Below, piece after piece: positions 39,601-43,841 of a DNA stretch of 64,000 bases (the first letter of the stretch is position 1; every line of letters begins with the position of its first letter). The DNA lies in the NCBI GenBank assembly GCA_949128115.1, contig OX421962.1:14955262-15019261 (forward strand), read 5' to 3'. The notes below the pieces were generated by a model. That model did not search any database, was not told where the DNA came from, and saw only the letters and a program-made list of their open reading frames with translations. The stretch comes from Anaspis maculata (lineage: Eukaryota > Arthropoda > Insecta > Coleoptera > Scraptiidae). The translations under genes were made by a program, and so were the position numbers.

Positions 39601-42600
39601 CTGCGGTAGCATAGGGCTTCCTTTTTCAGTTTAGCCGTCAGAGCGTCTCAAAGTTGAACGACATGAATTGCTATTTTGCTTTCGTGCGGATTTTGACACA
39701 GAGTTACACCATATGAAGCTGACACGGTGCCCGTTATAATTGTGATATGCTTTTTTGCTGTGGTCATAGATAAGGTCCCAACAAAGTTTTCTAGAAAAGA
39801 GGCTACTGGAAAATTCGTGCAGGAACGCGAGGTGGCGGTCTCAAAGATGGACACTTTCGATCTCTTGGAATCGTTTGTATATCGGCTTGTGGTTCTTCGA
39901 TCACAATAATTCCATTTTCAGTCGAAAGCGTTCTTCAAGCTGAAGTTTTTTCACCGTACTGTTTCCTTCCTGCACAATAATAGTGGCGTATTAAACTGCG
40001 CAACAATTGAAGTGGGCCACCCAAAAATTTTTACATTCAAAGTGGCATAGCTCTTAAATGATTGAACTATTTAGAACAAGTTTTTGTTTTCTGATTAGCT
40101 CCAGTATTAAGCTTCAAAATGTCATGGGTCTTTTTTTATACAGGTGCTTTGTAGTGATTATACAGGGCGTCCAATCTCGTACTCCAAAAATTAAAAAACT
40201 TAACAGCTCCCATTTCACAAAAAATGGTTTTTAGTTTCTCCAAGTGTTTCAGGGGAGATTTTGATCCCATACTTCGAGGCAGTTTTTGAAATTTTGGGTC
40301 TATCTCCCCAAGTTACAGGGTGATCACAAAAATCTAACCTTTTGATTTTGCAGTAATAAGTTTATTCGTTGTTGACCAATTTTGGGAAATGAGCGTTCTT
40401 GTTGAAGCTAAAGGCTCAGGTCAGAGGGATTGAGGAACGGAATTGACTTTGGATGAAAATTCTGGAAAAAGGATTGAATCAAAAGTAACCTGAATATGAA
40501 GCACCCTAGAAATCAGGTGCAGGGAAAGAAGTGAACATAAATCAACTTGCCATCAAACAGACTATTCTTTCCGAATATTTTGAAGTTTTTTTTCGATTCT
40601 CTGAGATAAAAATTGTCTGTGAAATCTACAAATTCACTTTTCAGAAGATGATAAAATGGACCTACCTCGACTGGAAATGCACATAGCCTAGGTTACGTTC
40701 TTATTGGCGGATGGTTCTTTCACAATTAAAGGGATAGGCACCAGTTCTGATCTCCGTAACCTAGTTTACGTTCATTTTTAGGTGAAAAACGTCCGCTATT
40801 TTTCTTCAGAAACATCCATTTGTGATTTGGGTTCCTTACCGACAATTTTTGCTCCATACAAATGAGAAATACTTCAAAATGTTTGGAAAGAATGGTTTGT
40901 TTGAAAAGAAGTTGATTTTTGTATAATACCTTCCCTTAACCGGATCTCTAGGAAGTTAGTAATTTGAGTCACTTTTGATTCAATTTCTTTCCCAGAATTT
41001 CTATCCAAAGTTAATTCCGATCCTCTATCCTTCTGACCTGAACCTTCAGCTTCAACAAGAGCCCTCATTTTCCAAAACCGCCCCGGGGGGGAGATAGACC
41101 CAAAATTTTGAAAACCGCCCCGAAGTAATGAAACAAACTCTCCCCTGAAACACTTAGAAAAAAACAAAGATCATTTTTTGCGAAATGAGAGCTGTGAAAA
41201 ATTTTCTATTCATGGAGTACCTGATTGAGCGCCCTGTATAATTAATACGAAGCAACTGTATGAAAAATGACCCACGACATGTAGTTTGATACGAGGGCTA
41301 ATCAGAAAACAAAAAATTATTCAAAATAGTTCACTCATTCCAAAGCTATGCCACTTTGAATGCGACTGAAATTTTTGGGTGGCCCATTTCAATTGGAGCG
41401 CTGTTTATAACGACAACATTATCATGTTCGAAGTAAAACAATACGGTAAAAAAAATTCTGCTTGAAGAGTGCTTTCGAGTAAAAAAAAGAATTATTCTGA
41501 TCGAACCACCACAAGCCGATATACAAACGATTCCAAGAGATCAAAGGTGTCCATCTTTGAGGCCGCCACCTCGCGTTCCTGCACGACTCTTCAAGTGGCC
41601 ATTTTTCTAGAAAACTTTGTTTTGACCTTATCTATGACCACAGCAAAAAAGCATATCACAATTATAACGAGCACCGTGTCAGCTTCATGTGGTGTAACTC
41701 TGTGTGAAAACCCGCACGAAAGCAAAATAGCAATTCATGTCGTTCAACTTTGAGACGCTCTGACGGCTAAACTAAAGAAGGAAGCCCTATGCTACCCCAG
41801 ACATTTTTGTAGATAATTCCATCCTCTTAAACTTCGTGCCCGAAAACAGTCTCTTACCCATAGTTTACCCGGAAAACAGAAAAAAGGCCGCGGCGCACGA
41901 TAAATTTGATTTCTGGTCGTCTTCAAGAGGCCTTTTGAGGATGTTCCGCCAAGAGAATTTTTGAGAACTTTTGGCTGGAATGTTCTCACATGATGTACTC
42001 TCGGATAAAGTTGGTCAGAAAAAGTTAAAATGAACTTGCCGGTTAAGTTGAAAAATAAAGGTTAAGCTGCAGGCCTATTAATGCTCAGGCAGTGAATAAA
42101 AGTTGCCTTTGAAGCACCCTGTTCATGTTTCAAGACAATTTTTATATCTATTATCCGTTTCACCCTTATTTGACACACAGAAAGCTATGGAAAATTTCAA
42201 TTACGGTGGTATCCCTGAGACACACAAGTGGTTTCACCCAGTGAAGGTTATGTAGCTCTGACATTGACGATTTTTTCAAAGCTGTCAAACCGACTTCTCG
42301 AACAATTATTGTGTCAATGTTCTTGGTTTGGATCCCAAACCCAGAGCGGAGGCTTATTTCAGCCTAACTGATTGGTGAACCGCTAGTATCACGGTGCAAA
42401 ACTTTTTTTGATGTGTGTATATTTTTTATAAAAACACGGAATTGTACGCTCGCCAAAATCTATAGTTATCATGAATCAAAACGTCCAAAGGTAAATTACG
42501 TAATGCTCTGATACCGAGTTCTTTGTATTGAATAAAGAGCCAAAAACGATACTTACGAAAACTAACCATCCCATTTCCGTTCGTGTCGAACAACTGGAAC

Positions 42601-42996
42601 GCCGTCTTGTACAGCGCATCGGGGAAGCAGAGCAGCCCTTCGAAGGCTTGAAATTCCGGATAGGAAATGAGCCCGTCCTTGCTGGTGTCGACGATGGCCG
42701 CCAGCAGACCGACCGAGTACGCATTGAAGTTCTTCTCCTCGAACAGTCCCAAGTACTTGATGACGAAGTCCTCCGGCGTCATGAACTTCTCGCCGTTCTT
42801 CTCCTTCGACGCATACTTGTCGAAGATCTCGTGCAGGTGCTCAGGCTGGGCCCTCTTCAGATATCCACCGCCCTAGAAAAAAAGTTCAGAAATCAAGATC
42901 ACTAGGAGTCATTTCAAGGGCAAAGCTTCACGTCGAGTTCCACTGCTAACTGACCTCTTCAATCACGGCTACATTGTGCACCACCTGTTGTTGCAT
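3515..42996 (-). CDS. aralar1: Calcium-binding mitochondrial aspartate/glutamate carrier Aralar1 (11 coding exons)
   Basis: Coding segments, in minus-strand order: 42996-42955, 42872-42557, 23244-22958, 22535-22300, 21998-21908, 21177-21102, 21027-20819, 17985-17905, 16774-16336, 4162-4072, 3695-3515. Every junction is GT-AG, phases agree, and the total is 2,049 nt, giving 682 residues, the usual length of SLC25A12/13 proteins. The N-terminal half holds EF-hand loops at about 76-87 ([12 protein letters not shown]), 110-119 and 181-195 (DKNGTGFIS), used for calcium sensing in the intermembrane space. The C-terminal half has three carrier repeats with signatures PIDLVKTRM (358-366), PLEIVKIRL (457-465) and PADVIKTRL (549-557). 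Members of this family swap matrix aspartate for cytosolic glutamate plus a proton and feed the malate-aspartate shuttle in the inner mitochondrial membrane. The family call is near certain. The 14-residue first exon is the least certain part, because it is not conserved. Introns 2 and 9 are inflated by foldback repeats and hold antisense genes. Confidence 0.95.
4072..4162 (-). CDS. aralar1: aralar1 coding exon 10
   Basis: Residues 594-622, [20 protein letters not shown] then RMLYIDFGG, the end of carrier repeat 3. It joins exon 9 across a 12.2-kb intron in the correct phase. Acceptor TTCCAG|CCCGT, donor GGAAC|GTAAGTG. Confidence 0.96.
5462..6081. repeat. Foldback element, about 300-bp arms
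   Basis: Left arm AAAACTCGTTCCGC... is matched inversely by ...GGAACGAGTTTT. Inner landmarks TGCTGCAACAGCAGGCCTGC and GATTCGGCGTGTCTTTTCG are each found in both orientations. The centre is near 5,775 and contains short TTTGACA/TGTCAAA palindromes. A single-arm relative lies at about 53,930-54,540. Confidence 0.85.
6082..6360. repeat. Flank of the 5.5-kb foldback related to 53.9-54.2 kb
   Basis: The stretch with GGTAAAAAGGCG, CCTACAATGCTAAAGTAGAA and AAGTGAACCTACTATA is an inverted match of 53,930-54,060. It probably belongs to a longer family whose terminal repeat is TATAGTAGGTTCACTTGTAC. Confidence 0.6.
7513..7622 (+). repeat. Two-copy short tandem duplication
   Basis: The phrase TGGTTACTATGGAAATAAT followed by GTTGCA...CAATCAAATCTATGACAAC occurs twice in succession, about 55 bp apart. 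The rest of 6,360-7,930 shows no gene. Confidence 0.7.
7932..7941 (+). promoter_or_regulatory. TATA-like box upstream of the secreted-protein gene
   Basis: TATAATAAAA lies about 53 bp before the ATG at 7,994. It is reasonably placed for a short 5' UTR starting near 7,960-7,970. The assignment rests on position and composition only. Confidence 0.3.
7994..10194 (+). CDS. Secreted six-cysteine helical protein, four exons, nested in aralar1 intron 9
   Basis: Coding segments 7994-8047, 9042-9275, 9481-9693 and 9961-10194 join through phase-0 GT-AG introns to give 244 residues. Exon 1 is a signal peptide ([17 protein letters not shown]). The rest is mostly amphipathic helix rich in E, K, D and Q. 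Six cysteines fall at about 102, 125, 161, 170, 210 and 232, enough for three disulfides; exon 2 has none. I do not recognise the family with confidence. Length, signal peptide, helicity and paired-cysteine spacing are compatible with insect secreted families of unknown function such as DUF725, but that is a guess. No membrane helix follows the signal. The gene lies on the opposite strand inside intron 9 of aralar1. Exon 4 is followed by a short direct duplication of its last codons and a poly(A) signal. Splice sites and uniform phase make the gene model strong; the function is unknown. Confidence 0.85.
8395..8525. mobile_element. 131-bp MITE with TA target duplication
   Basis: Ends are TA|CGGGGTGTTTATAA ... 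TTATAAACACCCGG|TA with imperfect terminal repeats extending through GTGATCG. It lies in intron 1 of the secreted-protein gene. TA duplication points to the Tc1/mariner group, by inference. Confidence 0.75.
10368..10373 (+). terminator. Poly(A) signal of the secreted-protein gene
   Basis: AATAAA lies 174 nt after the stop codon, and a second AATAAA is at 10,508-10,513. Both sit in AT-rich sequence. Either could define the 3' end. Confidence 0.5.
10514..12107. other. No gene seen
   Basis: Intron 9 sequence between the secreted-protein gene and the next foldback. Short ORFs only, with no recognisable domain. Confidence 0.5.
12495..12698 (-). mobile_element. tRNA-derived SINE inserted in the left arm of a foldback, 17-bp target duplication
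   Basis: Flanked by direct repeats TTTAAGCAATAGTATAG at 12,478-12,494 and 12,699-12,715. On the minus strand it starts with a tRNA-like head: an A-box-like TAGTCGAGTGGG and a B-box-like GGGTTCAATTCCCGG. An unrelated body follows, ending in a TTTAAAAACCTTTTAAAAG tail. The opposite arm of the host foldback (about 13,895-13,925) lacks the insert. Confidence 0.92.
13381..13403. repeat. AAT microsatellite
   Basis: A run of TTAATAATAATAATAA near the centre of the foldback. Confidence 0.8.
14372..15075. mobile_element. 704-bp foldback/MITE (TA-CAGGGTGATTCACAACTTG ends)
   Basis: Ends ACAGGGTGATTCACAACTTG and CAAGTTGTGAATCACCCTGT (one mismatch) are inverted and flanked by TA, with about 40 bp of good terminal repeat including GACTTTCCTTTCA. 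It sits about 100 bp from the preceding element. Confidence 0.85.
15181..15222. repeat. Short perfect hairpin
   Basis: ATTGCTATTCACTGG and CCAGTGAATAGCAAT are separated by a few bases. It may be a small palindromic remnant. Confidence 0.7.
15462..15600. mobile_element. About 140-bp MITE
   Basis: Terminal repeats AGCGTTTTCGAGTCACTAGA and TCTAGTGACTCGAAAACGCT are perfect inverses around a short non-coding centre. The target duplication is unclear. Confidence 0.82.
15603..16335. other. No gene seen next to aralar1 exon 9
   Basis: Intron 9 sequence. A short ORF near 15,692-15,898 has no recognisable domain. Confidence 0.45.
16336..16774 (-). CDS. aralar1: aralar1 coding exon 9 (carrier repeats 2-3)
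   Basis: Residues 447-592, the largest exon. It carries [59 protein letters not shown] and [13 protein letters not shown]. The exon is markedly more GC-rich than the surrounding intron, as expected for constrained coding sequence. Acceptor CCACAG|GCCGG, donor CATTG|GTAAT. Confidence 0.98.
16952..17820. mobile_element. 869-bp foldback element in intron 8
   Basis: Near-complete palindrome with arms of about 430 bp around 17,385. Landmarks such as GGCAGTATGCCTT, GCACAGCCAGATGAATTTGC and AAAGTGTACTT occur inverted on both sides. The outer ends are close to GGGAGATAGC and GCTATCTCTC. I found no convincing target duplication. Confidence 0.9.
17905..17985 (-). CDS. aralar1: aralar1 coding exon 8
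   Basis: Residues 420-446, beginning [20 protein letters not shown] and ending MAGGA. This links carrier repeats 1 and 2. It is an 81-nt phase-0 exon between TTACAG and GTAAGTACC. It is isolated among repeats in intronic sequence and easy to miss. Confidence 0.94.
18010..18260 (-). repeat. Dispersed repeat related to 25,830-25,920
   Basis: Read on the minus strand it contains CATCCAGGCACCA, GGAACAATGTTCCATCAACT and CTCAATAAATCCAG. The same three blocks occur in the same order, but closer together, at 25,838-25,915 on the plus strand. This implies a transposed family with internal deletion. Confidence 0.6.
18420..18695 (-). mobile_element. 5S-rRNA-derived SINE
   Basis: On the minus strand the head contains GTTGGATGGGTGACCGCC and, before it, ACTTCAGCAACGCTCAGCGC. 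These correspond to the internal promoter half of 5S rRNA (C-box region and preceding A-box). A non-5S body and a simple AAATAAATAAAT tail at about 18,420-18,450 follow. This layout is that of SINE3-class elements. It lies in aralar1 intron 7 on the same strand as the gene. Confidence 0.78.
18865..19435. mobile_element. 571-bp MITE (TA-CAGGGTGGTTCATTC ends)
   Basis: Ends are TA|CAGGGTGGTTCATTC and, inverted, TGGTGAATAAATCATCCTG|TA, with a shared inner ACGGATTTCAC/GTGAAATCCGT block. No ORF. Confidence 0.75.
20118..20270. mobile_element. 153-bp hairpin MITE
   Basis: Arms of about 50 bp: CTTTCTTTCGGTCAGGATCA is matched inversely by TGATCCTGACCGAAAGAAAG. Inner repeats include GGAAATCCGCT. Confidence 0.88.
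20560..20750 (-). mobile_element. tRNA-derived SINE, second copy type
   Basis: The minus-strand head contains CAGTCGGTAGAACGGTGAG (A-box region) and GGGTTCAAATCCGC (B-box). The tail runs to an A-rich stretch near 20,552-20,562. It begins about 70 bp downstream of the aralar1 exon 7 donor, in sense with the gene. The target duplication was not resolved. Confidence 0.65.
20819..21027 (-). CDS. aralar1: aralar1 coding exon 7 (carrier repeat 1)
   Basis: Residues 350-419. It includes the first carrier signature [12 protein letters not shown] and the segment [20 protein letters not shown], with a C-terminal APEKAIKLT. Acceptor TTGCAG|CTGTC, donor CTCACA|GTAAG. Confidence 0.97.
21102..21177 (-). 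CDS. aralar1: aralar1 coding exon 6
   Basis: Residues 325-349, [20 protein letters not shown] and on, the start of the first transmembrane helix of the carrier domain. Acceptor TTGTAG|AGTCC, donor GGCG|GTACG. The following intron is only 74 bp. Confidence 0.92.
21655..21800 (+). mobile_element. Possible tRNA-derived SINE fragment
   Basis: A B-box-like AGGTTTGATTCCCGG lies downstream of a weak A-box-like segment, in intron 5. The head is degenerate and the boundaries are not defined. Confidence 0.4.
21908..21998 (-). CDS. aralar1: aralar1 coding exon 5
   Basis: Residues 295-324, beginning [16 protein letters not shown] and ending [10 protein letters not shown]. This is the helical linker before the first carrier repeat. 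Acceptor TTTTCAG|ACGG, donor TCT|GTAAG. Length 91 nt, phase 2 in and phase 0 out. Confidence 0.9.
22300..22535 (-). CDS. aralar1: aralar1 coding exon 4
   Basis: Residues 216-293 plus two bases of codon 294. It contains [15 protein letters not shown] and [15 protein letters not shown], the linker between the EF-hand domain and the carrier domain. I used the acceptor TTCCAG|GCAGCAC at 22,536-22,537 because it preserves phase 0; a second AG closer to the conserved VSFPYF would break the frame. Donor ACCGG|GTGAG, phase 2. Confidence 0.93.
22958..23244 (-). CDS. aralar1: aralar1 coding exon 3 (EF-hand region)
   Basis: Residues 120-215. It includes [32 protein letters not shown] and the loop DKNGTGFIS, all typical of insect Aralar. 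Acceptor TTACAG|AGGAG; donor GTCGAG|GTAAGAG, phase 0. Confidence 0.96.
23311..25157. mobile_element. 1.85-kb foldback element at the 3' end of intron 2
   Basis: Nearly the whole segment is an inverted repeat about 24,240. Paired landmarks are TTGATACTGCA-like blocks near 23,625 and 25,005, GGGGGCGACTGGGGGC and GAGTCGCCCCC-like sequence, CATTTTTCGTCATGTCAATT and its inverse, and CACCGGTTTGCTC against CGGTGCTCTTGGGCG at the centre. Outer arms pair TTATAAATAGATATCACACT with its inverse. Confidence 0.92.
25178..25414. mobile_element. Harbinger-like MITE, TAA duplication (copy 1)
   Basis: Ends TAA|CCACGGGTTCCACCAAAA and TTTTGGTGGAACCCACGG|TAA. 237 bp, no ORF. The 3-bp TAA duplication fits PIF/Harbinger. 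Confidence 0.85.
25929..26845 (+). repeat. Degenerate tandem repeat, about 130-170-bp units
   Basis: A unit containing CAGCTATC, then CAGCGG-AAA-ATTAGATC and TATGTCT, recurs at about 25,935, 26,063, 26,200, 26,330, 26,478, 26,650 and 26,806. GGCGG/GGTTTT-rich segments separate them. Units drift strongly. Any apparent ORFs here are repeat-derived. Confidence 0.75.
27439..27536 (+). repeat. Direct repeat flanking a foldback (left copy)
   Basis: Contains GAGCCGTAGCTTTG, TTTTCAAAAATTCGTAACTA and AAGTTCAAATT. It is repeated in the same orientation at 30,609-30,705, on the other side of the 27.7-30.3 kb foldback. Confidence 0.75.
27652..30321. mobile_element. 2.7-kb nested foldback element
   Basis: Outer ends TA|CAGGGTAATTTATGTG and CATAAATCACCCTG|TA. 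Arms pair over about 450 bp (AAGTTTGATTGG..., TAGAATATAC...). A second terminal pair, GTAGGTTCACTTGTACCGTG, occurs at 28,105 and inverted near 29,862. A third pair, TA|CAGGGTGATACGTAAA, occurs at 28,946 and inverted at 29,663. The left arm carries about 640 bp (28,129-28,772) absent from the right. Confidence 0.88.
30414..30912 (+). repeat. Two-copy direct repeat, spacing about 398 bp
   Basis: The block GCGACGCC-CCAGACTAAAAT, TTATTGTAATTGTTTAT, CAAGACCATT recurs as GCGATGCCGCGCCATACTAA and so on from about 30,812. Between them lies the 30,609-30,705 repeat. A GGACGGACAGACGAAGGGAC run follows at 30,963. Confidence 0.65.
30961..32280. other. No gene seen
   Basis: Intron 2 sequence. Contains two related segments near 31,060-31,150 and 31,210-31,310 that share TTTTAAA-CGA-AAGGG-GAAAAAGCAAGCT. 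Otherwise unremarkable. Confidence 0.45.
32281..36735. mobile_element. 4.4-kb foldback, the largest palindrome in the window
   Basis: Left end GACAGGGAGCTGGTGCCTCA and right end TGAGGCACCAGCTCCCTGTT are inverses. Matching blocks run inwards to AAAACATGATTGAATGATTT near 34,260 and AAATCATTTGATCATGTTTT near 34,995, giving arms of about 2 kb. The left arm holds an extra internal palindrome (about 32,790-33,345) with a hairpin GGGGACTGAAGTTGAA / TTGAACTTCAGTCCCC at 33,005-33,055. No transposase-like ORF. Confidence 0.93.
36740..36907. mobile_element. Harbinger-like MITE, TAA duplication (copy 2)
   Basis: Ends TAA|CCGCGGGTTCCACCAAAA and TTTTTGGTGGAACCCGCGG|TAA, the same family as 25,178-25,414 but 168 bp long. 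It abuts two foldbacks. Confidence 0.87.
36933..38041. mobile_element. 1.1-kb foldback with a later insertion in its right arm
   Basis: Ends TA|CAGGGTGCTACAGCGATG and CATCGTTGAAACACCCTG|TA. Arms pair CGTCAAAATATGACGAAAAC with its inverse and, further in, GGATTTCAAAAATTTGTAAC with TTTTTGAAATCCG. The right arm is split at TATATA by the 37,415-37,968 element. Confidence 0.9.
37415..37968. mobile_element. 554-bp element, GGGACCGTG ends, TATA duplication
   Basis: Ends GGGACCGTG and CACGGTCCC (inverse, with one base of variation beyond) are flanked by TATA on both sides. Removing it restores the match of this arm to the other. Internally GC-rich at the left, with a small hairpin CAAGTTTGAATTGTTG / CAACAATTCAAACTG near 37,780-37,840. 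A similar start, TATATAGGGACGG, appears at 46,929. Confidence 0.85.
38181..39167 (+). CDS. Truncated transposase-like protein (N-terminal half of a DUF7869-type family), nested in aralar1 intron 2
   Basis: A single 328-codon ORF. Residues 1-110 are acidic (E/Q/D-rich). A basic patch KRKRKK sits near 114-119 and a Cys cluster PCKCKKNC near 144-151. Then come INTEYW, a conserved QKYFL segment, [11 protein letters not shown] near 218-228, and [12 protein letters not shown] close to the end. From memory this order matches the N-terminal half of a large insect family of transposase-derived proteins, in which a C-terminal zinc-like and RNase-H-like (DUF7869) region follows. Here the stop comes right where that second half should begin. 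The third codon positions are G/C-rich between about 38,450 and 39,060, unlike the AT-rich flanks, which suggests a constrained gene rather than debris. It lies between two foldback elements. The ATG context ACAGCCATGA is acceptable; a second ATG is at 38,208. A 60-bp in-frame intron may be present. The family match is probable; the function is unknown. Confidence 0.75.
   Translation: MTFCPKNEPMSGTEQEEQQIKEEHEDVDDREQSIEETEQQTSFEPNHFLIQSTEMIIKSENTSASGRYLLHENFLSADIHVLPFSDEAGRNSHEEESEQDIFAVNETLTKSGKKRKRKKYNKTKTERQEYLKSKRIQSHYVKPPCKCKKNCMQHFTENLRTEINTEYWENDYVGRKLFVANAVEQLPVMRRRPGTVGFKKKVSQKYFLQDPNGGLVNVCKAFFLATLGYAPNNDSVLKNIDSSPKERRGSYMRPKLDREVLKRHIKTFTSCSSREQKHVPKRILQSASDIKITEMYKDFRQKHPHVTTSYDLYRQIVNHVNNSKLDSK
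38377..38436 (+). other. Possible 60-bp in-frame intron (exitron) in the nested gene
   Basis: The sequence reads CATCAG|GTAGGTACC ... CCGTTTTCAG|ATGAAG. Both ends fit splice consensus, and the length is a multiple of three with no stop. The encoded protein is 328 residues if retained or 308 if spliced, with the codon across the junction changing from Gly to Asp. Confidence 0.5.
39163..39168 (+). terminator. AATAAA overlapping the stop codon of the nested gene
   Basis: The hexamer spans the final Lys codon and the TAA stop. If used, the 3' UTR would be only about 10-30 nt. I saw no stronger signal in the next 120 nt. Confidence 0.35.
39308..42079. mobile_element. 2.8-kb nested foldback
   Basis: Outer pair ATAGGCCTGCAGCT / AGCTGCAGGCCTAT. 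A further pair is GAGAACATTCCAGCCAAAAG with its inverse. Inside is a second element with ends near 39,999 and 41,403 (CAATTGAAGTGGGCCACCC / GGGTGGCCCATTTCAATTGG), and within that TACAGGGCG (40,160) against CGCCCTGTA (41,232). Again no transposase ORF. Confidence 0.9.
42080..42556. other. No gene seen, intron 2 beside aralar1 exon 2
   Basis: Looks like single-copy intron sequence. No inverted partner noticed. Confidence 0.4.
42557..42872 (-). CDS. aralar1: aralar1 coding exon 2 (EF-hands 1-2)
   Basis: Residues 15-119 plus one base of codon 120. It contains [14 protein letters not shown] and two EF-hand loops ([12 protein letters not shown], then [10 protein letters not shown]). Acceptor TTCTAG|GGCGG; donor TTTC|GTAAGT, phase 1. 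The next exon lies 19.3 kb away. Confidence 0.96.
42955..42996 (-). CDS. aralar1: aralar1 coding exon 1 (start codon)
   Basis: Encodes residues 1-14, beginning [14 protein letters not shown]. The donor is GAG|GTCAGT, phase 0, followed by an 82-bp intron. I chose this ATG because it is the only one that joins exon 2 in phase through a short GT-AG intron and gives a normal family length. The peptide itself is not diagnostic, so a different first exon further upstream remains possible. Confidence 0.7.
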
Positions 42997-43200
42997 GGTT
43001 CGGAAGTACAATTTCAAAACTGGGGAAGCAGGGCGGTGATTTCCGTACCCACTCGAAACTCACACCACTGGGGTTGTTGTTGCATAAACTTGTGTGTGAA
43101 AAATGTGTGTTTTTGAAGCTCATTAGGTGGACGTCAGAGAGAGCGCGGTCACGTTCGGTGAGTGTGTACGCGAAATATGTTAAAAATAGTTTTTTGGGAT
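42997..43200 (-). promoter_or_regulatory. Probable aralar1 5' UTR and promoter region
   Basis: Minus-strand sequence just upstream of the chosen ATG. It contains a CRE-like core GACGTC at about 43,130-43,136 and several CpGs within otherwise AT-rich DNA. No TATA box is evident. The transcription start is not determined. Confidence 0.3.
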
Positions 43201-43730
43201 TGAAAAACTATATAATATAACCACGATCTCAGTCAGAACGTTAATGTAAACGCATGGAACATGAGGTTCAGCAACCCGTCCCTAAATTTAATTTTAACTG
43301 CGGACACAGTGTGCACGCTCAGCCATGCTAAGTAAAATATGCGTAATAACTGCGAAAGTTGCATTGCTTGTCTTCGGGGAGGTAAAATCGGTGTAGATGA
43401 GCTGTGTAAAGTGCTGGAAAATTGTTGTGATGTATGTCAAAAGTTTGAAACGCAGAGACTGACGCGTACAATGCTATGCAACAGCACCTCGACTGCGGTT
43501 TCGACAATTTCCCGGGAATCGTGAGTGAAGATTCTTCAGTTCAAAAGGCCTCAAGCGTTGATTGTTCAAGAAAAGCTTCTGGTAAAGTCTTCCCACTAGC
43601 TACAAAGAAATACTGCTTATCACTTGAAAGATTTTCAGCATTAGGCATACTTTTTTACTCACTGATGGAAATAGTGGGGTCGGTACAGTAGCTGTATTCC
43701 TTTTACACGAAATCTCAGATAATCTCACCT
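43201..43730. other. No gene supported upstream of aralar1
   Basis: A short reading frame at 43,339-43,524 (MRNNCESCIACLRGGKIGVD...) is Cys-rich but has no recognised domain or splice partner. Left uncalled. Confidence 0.35.
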
Positions 43731-43780
43731 CAGTTAGAGAGAGAAAAAGCGAGAATTGCACGAGAGGGAGAGAGACACAA
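43725..43780 (+). repeat. Dispersed GAGA-rich repeat, copy 1 of 3
   Basis: CAGTTAGAGAGAGAAAAAGC followed by GAGAATTGCA. Related blocks are at 46,557-46,605 and 53,772-53,820, the last two continuing with GCATGCGCGAAAGTGAGAT or CACATGCGCGAAAGTGAGA. Confidence 0.65.
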
Positions 43781-43841
43781 CTAGCAATTGAAGTGAGAAT
43801 TCTCAGTTCAAATGATAAAAGGAATGCAGCTAGTATTATAC

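Noticed and set aside
43339..43524. Cys-rich 61-residue frame upstream of aralar1
   Set aside because: No splice partner or conserved domain; composition compatible with chance.
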